Source: Oceanobacillus massiliensis str. N'diop (GTDB lineage Bacteria > Bacillota > Bacilli > Bacillales > Amphibacillaceae). Taken from it: DNA of 64,000 nucleotides. The notes under the pieces were generated by a model that saw nothing but the letters and a program-made list of their open reading frames with translations, ran no database searches and was not told where the DNA came from. Where the stretch lies: assembly GCF_000285495.1 (NCBI RefSeq), contig NZ_HE610978.1, positions 586,525-650,524 of the forward strand. Direction: 5' to 3'. Position numbers and translations under genes: made by a program. Shown here in pieces: positions 34,319 to 42,485 of this stretch (position 1 is its first letter; each line of letters begins with the position of its first letter).

Positions 34319-35057
34319 TTCCGTCCCCTCCCAATAAAGAAAGTGTATCAATGATTTTCTGGAAGAATGCCTGACGGTTATCACCGCGATGTATCTCGGA
34401 ATAGAATTTGCCGTCTCGGATAAAGACTACGCGATTGCAATAGCTTGCGGCCTGCGGATCATGCGTTACCAGCATCATCGTTGCATCCTCTTTCTTATTG
34501 ATGGATTCAAGCATTCCCATAACGTCCTTTGACGACTTTGAATCGAGATTCCCTGTCGGTTCATCTGCAAGAACTAGCTTCGGGCTGTGAATCATTGCTC
34601 TTGCAACCGCCACTCTTTGGGCCTGGCCACCGGAAATTTCATAAGTACGTTTCTTTAAAATATCTGCAATCCCCAATTTGGCCGCAATCTCTTGTACCTT
34701 TTGTTTCATTACCTTCACTTTCTTTCCATCAAGCGTAAGTGGAAGTACGATATTTTCTTCAACTGTTAATGTATGGAGTAAATTAAAGTCTTGGAAAACA
34801 AAACCCAGTTCCCGGCGACGAAATTTGGCAAGATCATCTTTTCGCAGTTGATGTGGATTGCTCCCATCGATCAGAATTTGCCCCGTCGTTGGTTCGTCAA
34901 TTGTCGCAATCATATTGAGCAGCGTTGTTTTTCCACTTCCGGATGGCCCCATGATTCCGACAAACTCCCCGTCTTCAATCGTCAAATCGATATCTGTCAA
35001 TGCCCGATATGCAATTTTGCCCTCATAAATCTTACTTACCTGTTTAACCTGTAACAT
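34293..35057 (-). CDS. bceA: BceA-type ABC transporter ATPase
   Basis: About 254 residues of the LolD/MacB-like ABC subfamily. Walker A is GPSGSGKTT, the Q-loop FVFQDFNLL, the signature SGGQAQRVA, and Walker B KLVLADEPTGNLD with a following switch His (VTHDP). It pairs with the BceB-like permease. ATG at 35057 follows GAGGAGATCATGTG. A BceR operator is 87-100 bases upstream, consistent with induction by the adjacent two-component system. Confidence 0.92.
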   Translation of the reverse strand: MLQVKQVSKIYEGKIAYRALTDIDLTIEDGEFVGIMGPSGSGKTTLLNMIATIDEPTTGQILIDGSNPHQLRKDDLAKFRRRELGFVFQDFNLLHTLTVEENIVLPLTLDGKKVKVMKQKVQEIAAKLGIADILKKRTYEISGGQAQRVAVARAMIHSPKLVLADEPTGNLDSKSSKDVMGMLESINKKEDATMMLVTHDPQAASYCNRVVFIRDGKFYSEIHRGDNRQAFFQKIIDTLSLLGGDGNDLSQVRV

Positions 35058-35143
35058 CACATGATCTCCTCTCAATATTTGATCTGTGAATTAAGTTTAT
35101 CTCCTGTTCCCCATTCGATAAATCGATTTTGCTTTCATGAACC

Positions 35144-35157
35144 TTACACCTTTGTAA
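35144..35157. promoter_or_regulatory. BceR-type operator upstream of bceA
   Basis: TTACACCTTTGTAA, reading TTACA-AAGG-TGTAA on the minus strand. It matches the known BceR consensus TNACA-N4-TGTAA exactly. It lies across the last codons of the bceS-like gene and 87-100 bases upstream of bceA, the usual position for peptide-inducible bceAB promoters. Confidence 0.8.
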
Positions 35158-36142
35158 GGTTCTGTGTGGAAGCGAAGATAATCTTTACCGATGTACCTTG
35201 ACCCACCTGTGAATTGAGCTCAATTCTATGTCCGAGATGTTCAGCTGCTTTCTTTGTCAAATATAGCCCCATGCCAGTAGATTCCCGGTAATTACGCCCA
35301 TTTTCACCTGTATAAAACGGGGCAAAAACGCGTTTTTTATCCGTCTCAGGGATGCCAACTCCGTTATCAGATACTTCGAGGACAGCCTGCCCATCTTTTT
35401 CAAACAGCTTCAGAAGAATTCGATCGCTGATTCCCGCTGAATATTTCACCGCGTTATTAATCAGCTGGGATATCATAAAGAATAACCACTTCTCATCTGT
35501 TTCGACAGTTAGATCTTTATCCAATTGAAGCTTCGGATAGACCCGGTTTCTTATGTAAAATCTTTTATTTTCTCCATTCACCTCATGGATAATCTTGGAT
35601 AAATCGACCGGTTTGATATGAAAGTCCTGTTCAACCGAGCGCAGACGTGCCATGTAAAGGATCGTGTTCAGCCCTGTCTTCATCCGGTCAGTCTCTTCCC
35701 GAATATTGGAAGAATCCGGTTCATCCAAATTCTGCGCAGCAAGCTCAATTACAGATAACGGCGTCTTCATCTGATGAACCCACTGATCCATAAATTCCAA
35801 ATGCTGTTCCTGTCCATGCTCCAATTGCTTCAATTTGTTTTGATAAAGCTTATACTGGTCGATCAGCAGCTGGTCTAGCGCCTCTGAGATAGGTGCCTGT
35901 TCTGTCCTCCGAAAGGAATCGTCCAGGCTCTCAAGTGGACTGCAGAGCCGCTTATAAAAATGATATCGGCTGTAGTAGTTGTAGAAAAGGTAGCATAGCA
36001 GGATGAATAGACCTAGAAACACGGCATAAAGACCCGTTCGATGGTCATGGTAGCCATCAAGCCAGTAAATTGAAAATATAATGGCAAATTGGATAACCTG
36101 CATGGTTATAAGCAAGATATGCTCTCTAAGAAATAGCTTCAT
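35144..36142 (-). CDS. bceS: BceS-type intramembrane-sensing histidine kinase
   Basis: 332 residues. Two N-terminal spans (about 8-28, 36-56) have almost no extracellular loop, so the kinase senses through its transporter. The phospho-acceptor His is in DQWVHQMKTPLSV, and ATP-binding boxes are QLINNAVKYS (N), LEVSDNGVGIPETD (G1) and GMGLYLTKKAAEHL (G2). Length and architecture match BceS/YvcQ kinases. It overlaps the BceR-like gene by four bases. The stop codon is inside the BceR operator. Confidence 0.9.
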   Translation of the reverse strand: MKLFLREHILLITMQVIQFAIIFSIYWLDGYHDHRTGLYAVFLGLFILLCYLFYNYYSRYHFYKRLCSPLESLDDSFRRTEQAPISEALDQLLIDQYKLYQNKLKQLEHGQEQHLEFMDQWVHQMKTPLSVIELAAQNLDEPDSSNIREETDRMKTGLNTILYMARLRSVEQDFHIKPVDLSKIIHEVNGENKRFYIRNRVYPKLQLDKDLTVETDEKWLFFMISQLINNAVKYSAGISDRILLKLFEKDGQAVLEVSDNGVGIPETDKKRVFAPFYTGENGRNYRESTGMGLYLTKKAAEHLGHRIELNSQVGQGTSVKIIFASTQNLTKV

Positions 36143-36846
36143 CCCTCATCCTCCTCTGACCATGTAACAGACAGACGATAACCGGCACCCCTTACCGTTT
36201 CGATCGCACCTTTAATGCCAATACTCTCCATTTTTTTCCTGACTCTTGTTATATTGACGTTCAATGTATTCTCATCTACATATACATGCTCATCCCACAG
36301 TTTTTCCAGCAGGTCCTCCCGACCGGCGACACGCGGGTAGCGTTCCATCAGAACTTCTATGGTATCTGTTTCTTTCTTCGATAATGCAGCAGTATTCCCT
36401 CCGAATGACAGTTCCATTCTTTCCGGATACAATCTGAGATTCTCTATTTCCAGAATACGCTCCTCGACCTTAGAGGCGTATTCCCCATATGCACGACGGA
36501 GCTGACTCCGTATTTTGGCAAGCACAATCTCAGGATGGAATGGCTTAGTGATAAAATCATCCCCACCATTTTCCAATGCCATAATCTGATCCATCTCACC
36601 AATTCTCGCGGAGATAAAGATAACCGGACAGATCGACTCCTTCCTAATCTGCCGGCACCAATAATAGCCATCATAGCTTGGCAGATTGATATCAAGCAGA
36701 ACAAGATCTGGTTTGGTCTTATGGAATTCATCAATGACCCTATCAAATGCAGCAACTTTTACCGCTACATATCCATACTTCTCGATATAGGACTGCAAAT
36801 GCTCTGCAATTTTCGGATCATCTTCTACAATCATAATTTTTTGCAC
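36139..36846 (-). CDS. bceR: BceR-type OmpR-family response regulator
   Basis: About 235 residues. The receiver begins VQKIMIVEDDPKIAEHL with the acidic pair, the phosphorylated Asp is in DLVLLDINLPSYDGY, and the Lys switch is in DFITKPF. The C-terminal winged helix ends LEKLWDEHVYVDENTLNVNITRVRKKM. The longer frame starts 18 codons upstream, but I chose GTG at 36846, eight bases after AGGAG. It should bind the TTACA-N4-TGTAA site upstream of bceA. Confidence 0.88.
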   Translation of the reverse strand: MQKIMIVEDDPKIAEHLQSYIEKYGYVAVKVAAFDRVIDEFHKTKPDLVLLDINLPSYDGYYWCRQIRKESICPVIFISARIGEMDQIMALENGGDDFITKPFHPEIVLAKIRSQLRRAYGEYASKVEERILEIENLRLYPERMELSFGGNTAALSKKETDTIEVLMERYPRVAGREDLLEKLWDEHVYVDENTLNVNITRVRKKMESIGIKGAIETVRGAGYRLSVTWSEEDEG

Positions 36847-36992
36847 ACCGCCATCTCCTCTCACAGATTTGATTATGACATAGACGGAAAAGATACACAA
36901 AAAACGAATACACAGCCGGAGACTCCGCGGGATTGGGGTTTGGGAGGGTGATAGGATGAGGTGTAGTTTCGCGGAGGGCGCGATTGGCGGGA

Positions 36993-37290
36993 TTCCGCGG
37001 TTTTGGATGGGTATTCCGCGGTTTTTTCGTTTTTTCCGCGGTTCTGCTCTTTTTTCCGCGGTTTTCCTGATTATTCCGCGTTATTGGCGGTTTTTTCCGC
37101 GATTCGTCTTATTTCGCTCTGCACAGCAACGTGCTTAGCCGCGATTCCGCGCTTTTCCTGGTTATTCCGCTCTTTTCCTGATTATTCCGCGATATTGGCG
37201 GTTTTTTCCGCGCTTTTTCCGATTTTTCCGCGATTCTGCTCTTTTTTCCGCGCTTTCCCCAGTTTTTCCGCGCTTTCACCTCTAGATTCC
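36993..37290. repeat. TTCCGCG-rich degenerate repeat array
   Basis: About 13 TTCCGC words, 12 of them TTCCGCG, spaced 15-35 bases in a T-rich background with GGTTTTTT/CTTTTCC linkers. A roughly 40-base block containing TTCCGCG(T/A)TATTGGCGG occurs twice (about 37075 and 37187). Overlapping reading frames lack ribosome sites and are dominated by Phe/Arg/Ser repeats, so I regard them as noncoding. The array occupies the gap between the BceR-like gene and a GNAT gene. Confidence 0.8.
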
Positions 37291-37354
37291 GTACTATTCA
37301 AAATCACAAGAAAGGCCTCAAATCCTTAGCAGGAAATGGGCCTTTTCGGCGGAA

Positions 37355-37774
37355 CTATTCAAATCTTTTCTGCAGGAAGTATTGGCTAAATCCCTCTGGG
37401 TGGTTCTCGAGCATTCCGAATACCTCATAGCCATTTTTCTTATAGAATTCTGGAGCTTGGAAGCTGAATGTATCCAGCCAAATCAAGCGACATCCATTAT
37501 GTATGGCAAATTCTTCCATCTTTTTCAACAGCTTACTTCCATAACCCTCTTTCCGAACTTTTTCATCGACCCACAAAAAGTTAACTTTTAGATGATGCCA
37601 GTACATATTGCCTGTAATACCACCTACGATTTCTCCGTTATTATTTTTTAGGACAAAGTTTATATCTTCATTCGGTGTTTTGATGTGATCCGGAACTTGC
37701 TGCATGTTATACGCAATTAAGCTCTTTCGGATAAACTCACTATCTTCCTGTTTCCCTTGTTGAATGACGTTCAA
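37355..37774 (-). CDS. GNAT-family acetyltransferase, 139 aa
   Basis: One Acetyltransf_1 domain: VIQQGKQEDSEFIRKSLIAYN, then INFVLKNNNGEIVGGITGNMYWHHLKVNFLWVDEKVRKEGYGSKLLKKMEEFAI with the acetyl-CoA loop (RKEGYG). Likely start is TTG at 37774, eight bases after AAAGGAG; a GTG six codons earlier overlaps the site. Acceptor unknown. Confidence 0.82.
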   Translation of the reverse strand: MNVIQQGKQEDSEFIRKSLIAYNMQQVPDHIKTPNEDINFVLKNNNGEIVGGITGNMYWHHLKVNFLWVDEKVRKEGYGSKLLKKMEEFAIHNGCRLIWLDTFSFQAPEFYKKNGYEVFGMLENHPEGFSQYFLQKRFE

Positions 37775-37982
37775 TTCTCTATCTCCTTTCACCCACTCAC
37801 TATTTAACTCCAGCTGCTTTCACTTAATTACTTCGATACACATATCACTAATTCCTGCTTGTACTTTTAATAGCAGCGACGAACTCATTTCTTTTTCACA
37901 ATTCAAATAGGACCCGCATAGCGCGGAGCCTAGTATGATTAGAAGTTAATCTTTCCCTTTTCACCCATCTTTAAAAGTAGCC

Positions 37983-39539
37983 TTACTTTACTTCCGTCTT
38001 GATATTTTTATAGTTGACTTCAAATAAATCTCTGCGCCGATCCCGTAATTGTCTTACCGTACCGGATCTTCTCTGGCGTCTCAGGATTTCCAGATCGACA
38101 TCCCCGACAACAGCTGTTTCTATATTGGCATTGCATTCCCCGACAATACCGTCACGGGCAAATTCAAAATCGGAAGGGGTAAATATTCCCGATTGCGCGT
38201 ATTGAATATCCATGTTTTCTACCTGTGTCAGGTTACCCACCGTTCCTGCAATAACGGTGTACACCTGATTTTCCACCGCACGGGCTTGAGCGCAGTATCT
38301 AACTCTTAAATAGCCTTGTCTGTCATCTGTACAGAATGGTACAAAAATAATATTTGCCCCCTGATCAACCGCATACCGTGTAAGTTCCGGGAATTGAATA
38401 TCGTAGCAGATCTGAATCGCGATTTTACCGCAATCCGTATCGAATACTTTTACTGTATCGCCTGGCTGTATTCCCCACCATTTCTTCTCATTTGGGGTAA
38501 CATGGATCTTATATTGCTTTTCAATCGTTCCATCTCTGCGGAAAAGGTAGGCAATATTGTATATGTGGTCCTCTTCCTCGACAAAGTGGGATCCGCCGAT
38601 GATGTTTACGTTATATTTCACTGCCAGGTTTGTGAAAAGTTCGATATAGTCCTCTGTGTATTCTGCAAGCTTGCGGACAGATTTGGAAGGAACCTTTTCC
38701 TCTAGAAATGACATCAGCTGTGTTGTGAATATCTCAGGAAATACGGCAAAATCAGAGCCGAAATCATAGGCCACATCCACATAGTATTCCACTTGCTTGG
38801 CAAACTCCTCAAACGACTCAATGTTTTTCATCATGTATTGAATCACTGTTATTCGTACCGGATATGCTGTCTTATAATGGCGTTTGGTCTTTGCATGGTA
38901 CTCAATATTATTCCATTCCATTAAAGTCGCATACGCCAGTGACTTATCATCGTCCGGCAGATACCCCGGATTAATCCGCATTACGGTAAACCCATTCATA
39001 ATCTGGAACGTCAATACCGGGTCATAAATATTCTGGAAGCTTACTTCCTCCACATATTCCCGTGGCGTATACTTATCTTTAAATTTATGATAATTCGGAA
39101 TTCGTCCGCCGATGATGATGCTTTTCAGATTCAATTCCCTGGCCAGTTCCTTTCTGGCCTCATAAAGTCTTTTGCCAATCTTCATTTGCCGAAATTCCGG
39201 ATCGACCATGACTTCAATACCATAGAGATTATAACCTTCTGGGTCATGATTGGTAATATAGCCTTCATCGGTAATGTCATCCCAGGTATGTCTGTCATCA
39301 TACTCATCAAAATTGACAATCAGACTGGAGCAGCTTCCAATGATCCTGCCATCATATTCAACACAAAATTGCCCTTCCGGAAAAATAGCCAAATGACTTT
39401 CCAGATGCTCTCTTTTCCAGGGATCCATATCCGGAAAGCAGACCTTTTGCATGTCCAGTATCTGGTCAATATCATCCAACGTTATATTCCTGACTTCAAG
39501 CTTATGTTCAAAATTCGATAAATCCAATTTTCTCGACAT
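37983..39539 (-). CDS. GNAT-carbon-nitrogen hydrolase fusion (YhcX-like)
   Basis: 518 residues. The N-terminal GNAT domain (about 10-165) contains GIEVMVDPEFRQMKIGKRLYEARKEL, and the C-terminal nitrilase-fold hydrolase spans about 230-505. The hydrolase triad is visible as Glu in VFPEIFTTQ, Lys in VTPNEKKWW and Cys in IAIQICYDIQFPEL. This exact fusion is seen in B. subtilis YhcX and relatives, predicted amidohydrolases of unknown substrate. ATG follows AAGGAAGGAACAG. The fusion implies the two activities act in sequence on one metabolite, an inference only. Confidence 0.88.
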   Translation of the reverse strand: MSRKLDLSNFEHKLEVRNITLDDIDQILDMQKVCFPDMDPWKREHLESHLAIFPEGQFCVEYDGRIIGSCSSLIVNFDEYDDRHTWDDITDEGYITNHDPEGYNLYGIEVMVDPEFRQMKIGKRLYEARKELARELNLKSIIIGGRIPNYHKFKDKYTPREYVEEVSFQNIYDPVLTFQIMNGFTVMRINPGYLPDDDKSLAYATLMEWNNIEYHAKTKRHYKTAYPVRITVIQYMMKNIESFEEFAKQVEYYVDVAYDFGSDFAVFPEIFTTQLMSFLEEKVPSKSVRKLAEYTEDYIELFTNLAVKYNVNIIGGSHFVEEEDHIYNIAYLFRRDGTIEKQYKIHVTPNEKKWWGIQPGDTVKVFDTDCGKIAIQICYDIQFPELTRYAVDQGANIIFVPFCTDDRQGYLRVRYCAQARAVENQVYTVIAGTVGNLTQVENMDIQYAQSGIFTPSDFEFARDGIVGECNANIETAVVGDVDLEILRRQRRSGTVRQLRDRRRDLFEVNYKNIKTEVK

Positions 39540-39693
39540 ATATTCTGTTCCTTCCTTTATCTGCCATCATTAATAGGCAAATCGATAACCGCTATGTAAG
39601 GATATTTTTGCGGTTTCACTTCTTCTTTTTAATTCCCCTTTTTTAGAGATATTAATCTTCGGCTGAATTCTGTTGTTTTTGATGAATGACCTA

Positions 39694-39864
39694 TTAGCCG
39701 CTACATAAGTACATCGGTAATTTACGATTCCGGTTATGGCTTTTTGGCGGCTGCTCTGTTATCCCCTTGTCCAATGGGCGGACAGAACCTGGGCATGCTC
39801 CATCGGTACAGTATGCAGTGCCATATTTAGCGTGTTCCCTGTTATGTAGCCCTGTCTTCTCCAT
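39694..39864 (-). CDS. Small ORF, 56 aa, start beside a terminator
   Basis: MEKTGLHNREHAKYGTAYCTDGACPG... is a 56-residue ORF with a strong AAAGGAGAGG ribosome site. That site is the 3' arm of the terminator hairpin (39873-39906) and the start codon follows directly after its T tract. The ribosome site may therefore be coincidental to the terminator. No recognisable domain. Low confidence. Confidence 0.25.
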   Translation of the reverse strand: MEKTGLHNREHAKYGTAYCTDGACPGSVRPLDKGITEQPPKSHNRNRKLPMYLCSG

Positions 39865-39906
39865 AAAAAAACACCTCTCCTTTATGTAAACTTACATAAG
39901 AGAGGT
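39865..39906 (-). terminator. Terminator of the 41-aa ORF
   Basis: Minus strand ACCTCTCTTATGTAA and TTACATAAAGGAGAGGT around GT, with one bulge, then TGTTTTTTT. It is placed 28 bases after the 41-aa ORF stop. The 3' arm contains the ribosome site of the next small ORF. Confidence 0.75.
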
Positions 39907-39933
39907 TCTTGCTTTCAGCTAATATAAACCAAA

Positions 39934-40059
39934 TCATTTTTTTACCGGTGTACATACCGCATACAGACTTTCTGTTGAATCGGATATATTTACTTCAATT
40001 ACTTCATATCCGCCCGTCTTTATGCCTTCTGCTATTGTTTTTGATCGGCTTTCAGTCAT
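39934..40059 (-). CDS. Small ORF, 41 aa
   Basis: MTESRSKTIAEGIKTGGYEVIEVNISDSTESLYAVCTPVKK, with an ideal AGGAAAGGAAG ribosome site and a terminator right after it. This is a complete small transcription unit. No signal sequence or known family; the region 39865-40214 contains no other supported gene. Confidence 0.55.
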   Translation of the reverse strand: MTESRSKTIAEGIKTGGYEVIEVNISDSTESLYAVCTPVKK

Positions 40060-40214
40060 CGAGATTCTTCCTTTCCTGCTATTTTTCTTTGCTTCTCACA
40101 CAGAAGCTAATATATGCAGGAAAGGGATAAATGTGCATGACTTTTTCATTAAAAATCAGCTTAAACTTTACATTTCATAACGCCTGACCCGATTGAATTG
40201 GGAGTTAGATTCCT

Positions 40215-40394
40215 TTAGAGAATATTATAGTTTTTATGTGCCACTACGGTTTTATTGCCTTCAAATACTAAATCTGTGGAATTCTCTGTTATTTCAACGA
40301 TTACAGAATTGGTGTTGACCTTTTCTACAATTCCTTTAATCCCTGATTTGAAATAAATTTCATCGCCAACGTCCGCAAACTTCTCTGAACTCAA
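40215..40394 (-). CDS. DUF2187-family small protein (YkvS-like)
   Basis: 59 residues. The pattern VGDEIYFKSGIKGIVEKVNTNSVIVEIT...KTVVAHKNYNIL matches the DUF2187/YkvS beta-barrel-like small proteins common in Bacillaceae. TTG at 40394 was chosen because GGTGGGGGATC lies upstream; a GTG four codons earlier would overlap it. Cytoplasmic, function unknown. Confidence 0.82.
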   Translation of the reverse strand: MSSEKFADVGDEIYFKSGIKGIVEKVNTNSVIVEITENSTDLVFEGNKTVVAHKNYNIL

Positions 40395-40461
40395 TAGATC
40401 CCCCACCTTTATTTAATATTTCTATACTCATTTCTTATTATGATATATGAAAATGTGAAAT

Positions 40462-41151
40462 TTATAAAGTCTTTTGACTATTACGTTTTAACTTCTCAAT
40501 GTGCTGCCGCCTTATTGCCGGATCGGTTATTGCCGCAGCAGCGAATATTCCGTGAATATGGTTGATATCCGCTTCATTGAGAATCGGTTCGGCATACTTG
40601 AGCTTAAGCAATGCCACCTTTCGAAGGATGGACTCGGTCAGATAGAGATCGTAAATGACCAATTCATCCGATTTAATGTCTCTAAGATCCATATCAATCT
40701 TCAACCTGCAGCGCTTTGTAAATGATACAATCGATTGGAAATGCGGGCGAAATCGCTTATGTAATAAATTTTTCAATGCCTGGATATGGCCATAATTTTG
40801 CAGGACCGGATTCATCATTTTGAACTTACCATTGACGAGCCAAGTTTTTCGCTCTTTTCCGCCATAAATGGTCCCTTGGAAATTTTTCGTCTCGATTACA
40901 AAAATACCATACGGTGTGATGACCACATGATCAATCTGAGAATAGCCTGAGGCAGATTTTGGATTGGCTATCAATAGATCATTCAGATGCCGGTATTCCT
41001 TTGGAAGCTGTGACAGCTGGATTGCTACCTTGTATTCTCCTGTCTCTCCTTTCCTTACAGCAGTATATTCATCACTTTTCTTTTTATGTACTGTCTCTTT
41101 CGCCTTTGGTTCTTCTTTTTTGACTTTGAATAGATTCCGCAAAGCAAGCAT
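40462..41151 (-). CDS. NERD-domain protein
   Basis: 229 residues. A Lys-rich N-terminal region of about 35 residues precedes a NERD (nuclease-related) domain: GETGEYKVAIQLSQLPKEY, then NDLLIANPKSASGYSQIDHVVITPYGIFVIETKNFQGTIYGG. The IDHVVI and ETKN pieces carry the predicted PD-(D/E)XK-like residues (Asp, Glu, Lys). NERD proteins are proposed DNA-processing nucleases; activity is unproven here. ATG follows AGAAGGAGTG. Confidence 0.86.
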   Translation of the reverse strand: MLALRNLFKVKKEEPKAKETVHKKKSDEYTAVRKGETGEYKVAIQLSQLPKEYRHLNDLLIANPKSASGYSQIDHVVITPYGIFVIETKNFQGTIYGGKERKTWLVNGKFKMMNPVLQNYGHIQALKNLLHKRFRPHFQSIVSFTKRCRLKIDMDLRDIKSDELVIYDLYLTESILRKVALLKLKYAEPILNEADINHIHGIFAAAAITDPAIRRQHIEKLKRNSQKTL

Positions 41152-41345
41152 AGTGGCACTCCTTCTATCTTTATCTATTTATTTTATCGGTTAGGTTTCT
41201 TAAAAATTTAGGCTAAGAGAACTATTTAATTATATTTTCTGGACTTTTTGCAGGCAGTTGATGGAATTCCTGGGAATAAATATTTAGTCCTCGTTCCTAT
41301 AACATTCCGTCCGTCTGGCAACCCTTTGCAAAATTTGTTGCAGCA

Positions 41346-41372
41346 TAAAAAAAGCGCCATTGATTGGCGCTT
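41346..41372 (-). terminator. Terminator of the CueP-like gene
   Basis: AAGCGCCA/TGGCGCTT stem around TTGAT; the minus strand continues with TTTTTT. It begins four bases past the CueP-like stop. Confidence 0.85.
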
Positions 41373-41376
41373 CCCA

Positions 41377-41982
41377 CTACATCAGCTGCATGGTTGTTAT
41401 GCAGGTATTGTCACCTTCAAAGGTAGAAAGCTCAGATTCTGCTTTTTTTCCATTGTGGCTGATTGTTATATGATAGGTTTCATTACGCGGCAGCCATAGA
41501 TCGATAAATCCATTGGAGAAAGATTCCATAGCTTCATCCACGATGACATTTCCTTCCGTATCTTCAATATATACGTCGAATTCTTCCTCGATCATTTCTC
41601 CCTGGCAGCCGGTCAGGCTGTGGACAGCACAAGGATGGCTCGTTTCGACAAACGGTGCTATCGAGACAAAGAAATCATCCTCCGGCAAATCATAGCTTAC
41701 ATCTTTTCCTTCACTCGTAACAACAAGTTCTTCTGAATTGATGGATGCTGCCTCAGCTGTCAATTTGTCGGTACTGTAATCATTTACTATTTGCCTAATG
41801 TCCTGTTGCTCATTTTCCTCGGCAGCATTGCTTTCACCAACTACAGTAAAGACATATATTGCCAGCAGCACAACAACGACTGCAATTGCAAATAAGAATA
41901 TTTTCTTTTTTTCTTTCTTTTCATATTGACCAGCTCCTGTCTGACTCGGTGATATTTCGGGTGACCTGTCGTCGTCTGACAT
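41377..41982 (-). CDS. CueP-family metal (copper)-binding protein, membrane anchored
   Basis: 201 residues. A charged N-terminus is followed by one membrane span (about 27-47), so the rest faces outside. The domain has the CueP block HPCAVHSLTGCQGEM with C118 and C126 and a C-terminal DNTCITTMQL with C194. Spacings (8 and 68) match those of the conserved Salmonella CueP cysteines. FANGFxxLWLPR (here FSNGFIDLWLPRN) is also typical. CueP buffers or delivers copper in the envelope. It is monocistronic; no copper regulator is adjacent, so the metal is inferred from the family. Confidence 0.82.
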   Translation of the reverse strand: MSDDDRSPEISPSQTGAGQYEKKEKKKIFLFAIAVVVVLLAIYVFTVVGESNAAEENEQQDIRQIVNDYSTDKLTAEAASINSEELVVTSEGKDVSYDLPEDDFFVSIAPFVETSHPCAVHSLTGCQGEMIEEEFDVYIEDTEGNVIVDEAMESFSNGFIDLWLPRNETYHITISHNGKKAESELSTFEGDNTCITTMQLM

Positions 41983-42424
41983 TTACTTAGATAAGTCCCC
42001 ATTCCTTTCCTATACCCCATATGGAATTCCATAATCGCAAATAGAGATAAGGAAGGACAGCCCATTATATGGCATCTCCATTGTAGCACGGCAACGAAAC
42101 AGATACGAAATCGAATGGTCAGGACCAAGAACAGACTTCCATAAATTTCTGCAAATAGGGATACACTCCGCCGACTATTACTATTCGCTCCTACCGAAGG
42201 CATTATTCTTTGTCTTAGAAATTAGGCAAGCAATCGATGGCTATTTGCGGTATTTATCGGAATTAGGAGACTTCCTGTTCTTCCTTCGTCAGAAAGTCGA
42301 CATTGTTAGATACAGCTTTTGATGACATTTAGCAATATCATATTCATTTACTGAAAATACGCTAAATTTTTAGATAAATGTATTTACAAATATAGATGAC
42401 GGTAGTAATATAAGAAAAACGATT

Positions 42425-42455
42425 CTTAATAAAGAACAAATGAATCTTTATTAAG
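42425..42455. promoter_or_regulatory. 11-bp inverted repeat upstream of the glycosyltransferase
   Basis: CTTAATAAAGA (42425-42435) and TCTTTATTAAG (42445-42455) are perfect arms around a nine-base spacer, 31-61 bases before the TTG start. It is a candidate operator; it lacks a terminator T tract. The rest of the gap 41983-42485 shows no supported gene. Confidence 0.5.
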
Positions 42456-42485
42456 TAAATATTGATGGATTGGGAGGGTAAATAA

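Noticed and set aside
36956-37329. ORFs rich in Phe, Arg and Ser over the TTCCGCG array
   Set aside because: Low-complexity, repeat-encoded; start without a ribosome site; two frames look equally good, which indicates noncoding repeats.
39694-39864. 56-aa ORF as a confident gene
   Set aside because: Its ribosome site is the arm of a terminator and its start abuts the T tract; kept only at low confidence.
41841-42203. 120-codon minus-strand ORF upstream of the CueP-like gene
   Set aside because: Overlaps the N-terminal part of the CueP-like gene in another frame, with unusual composition and no family resemblance.
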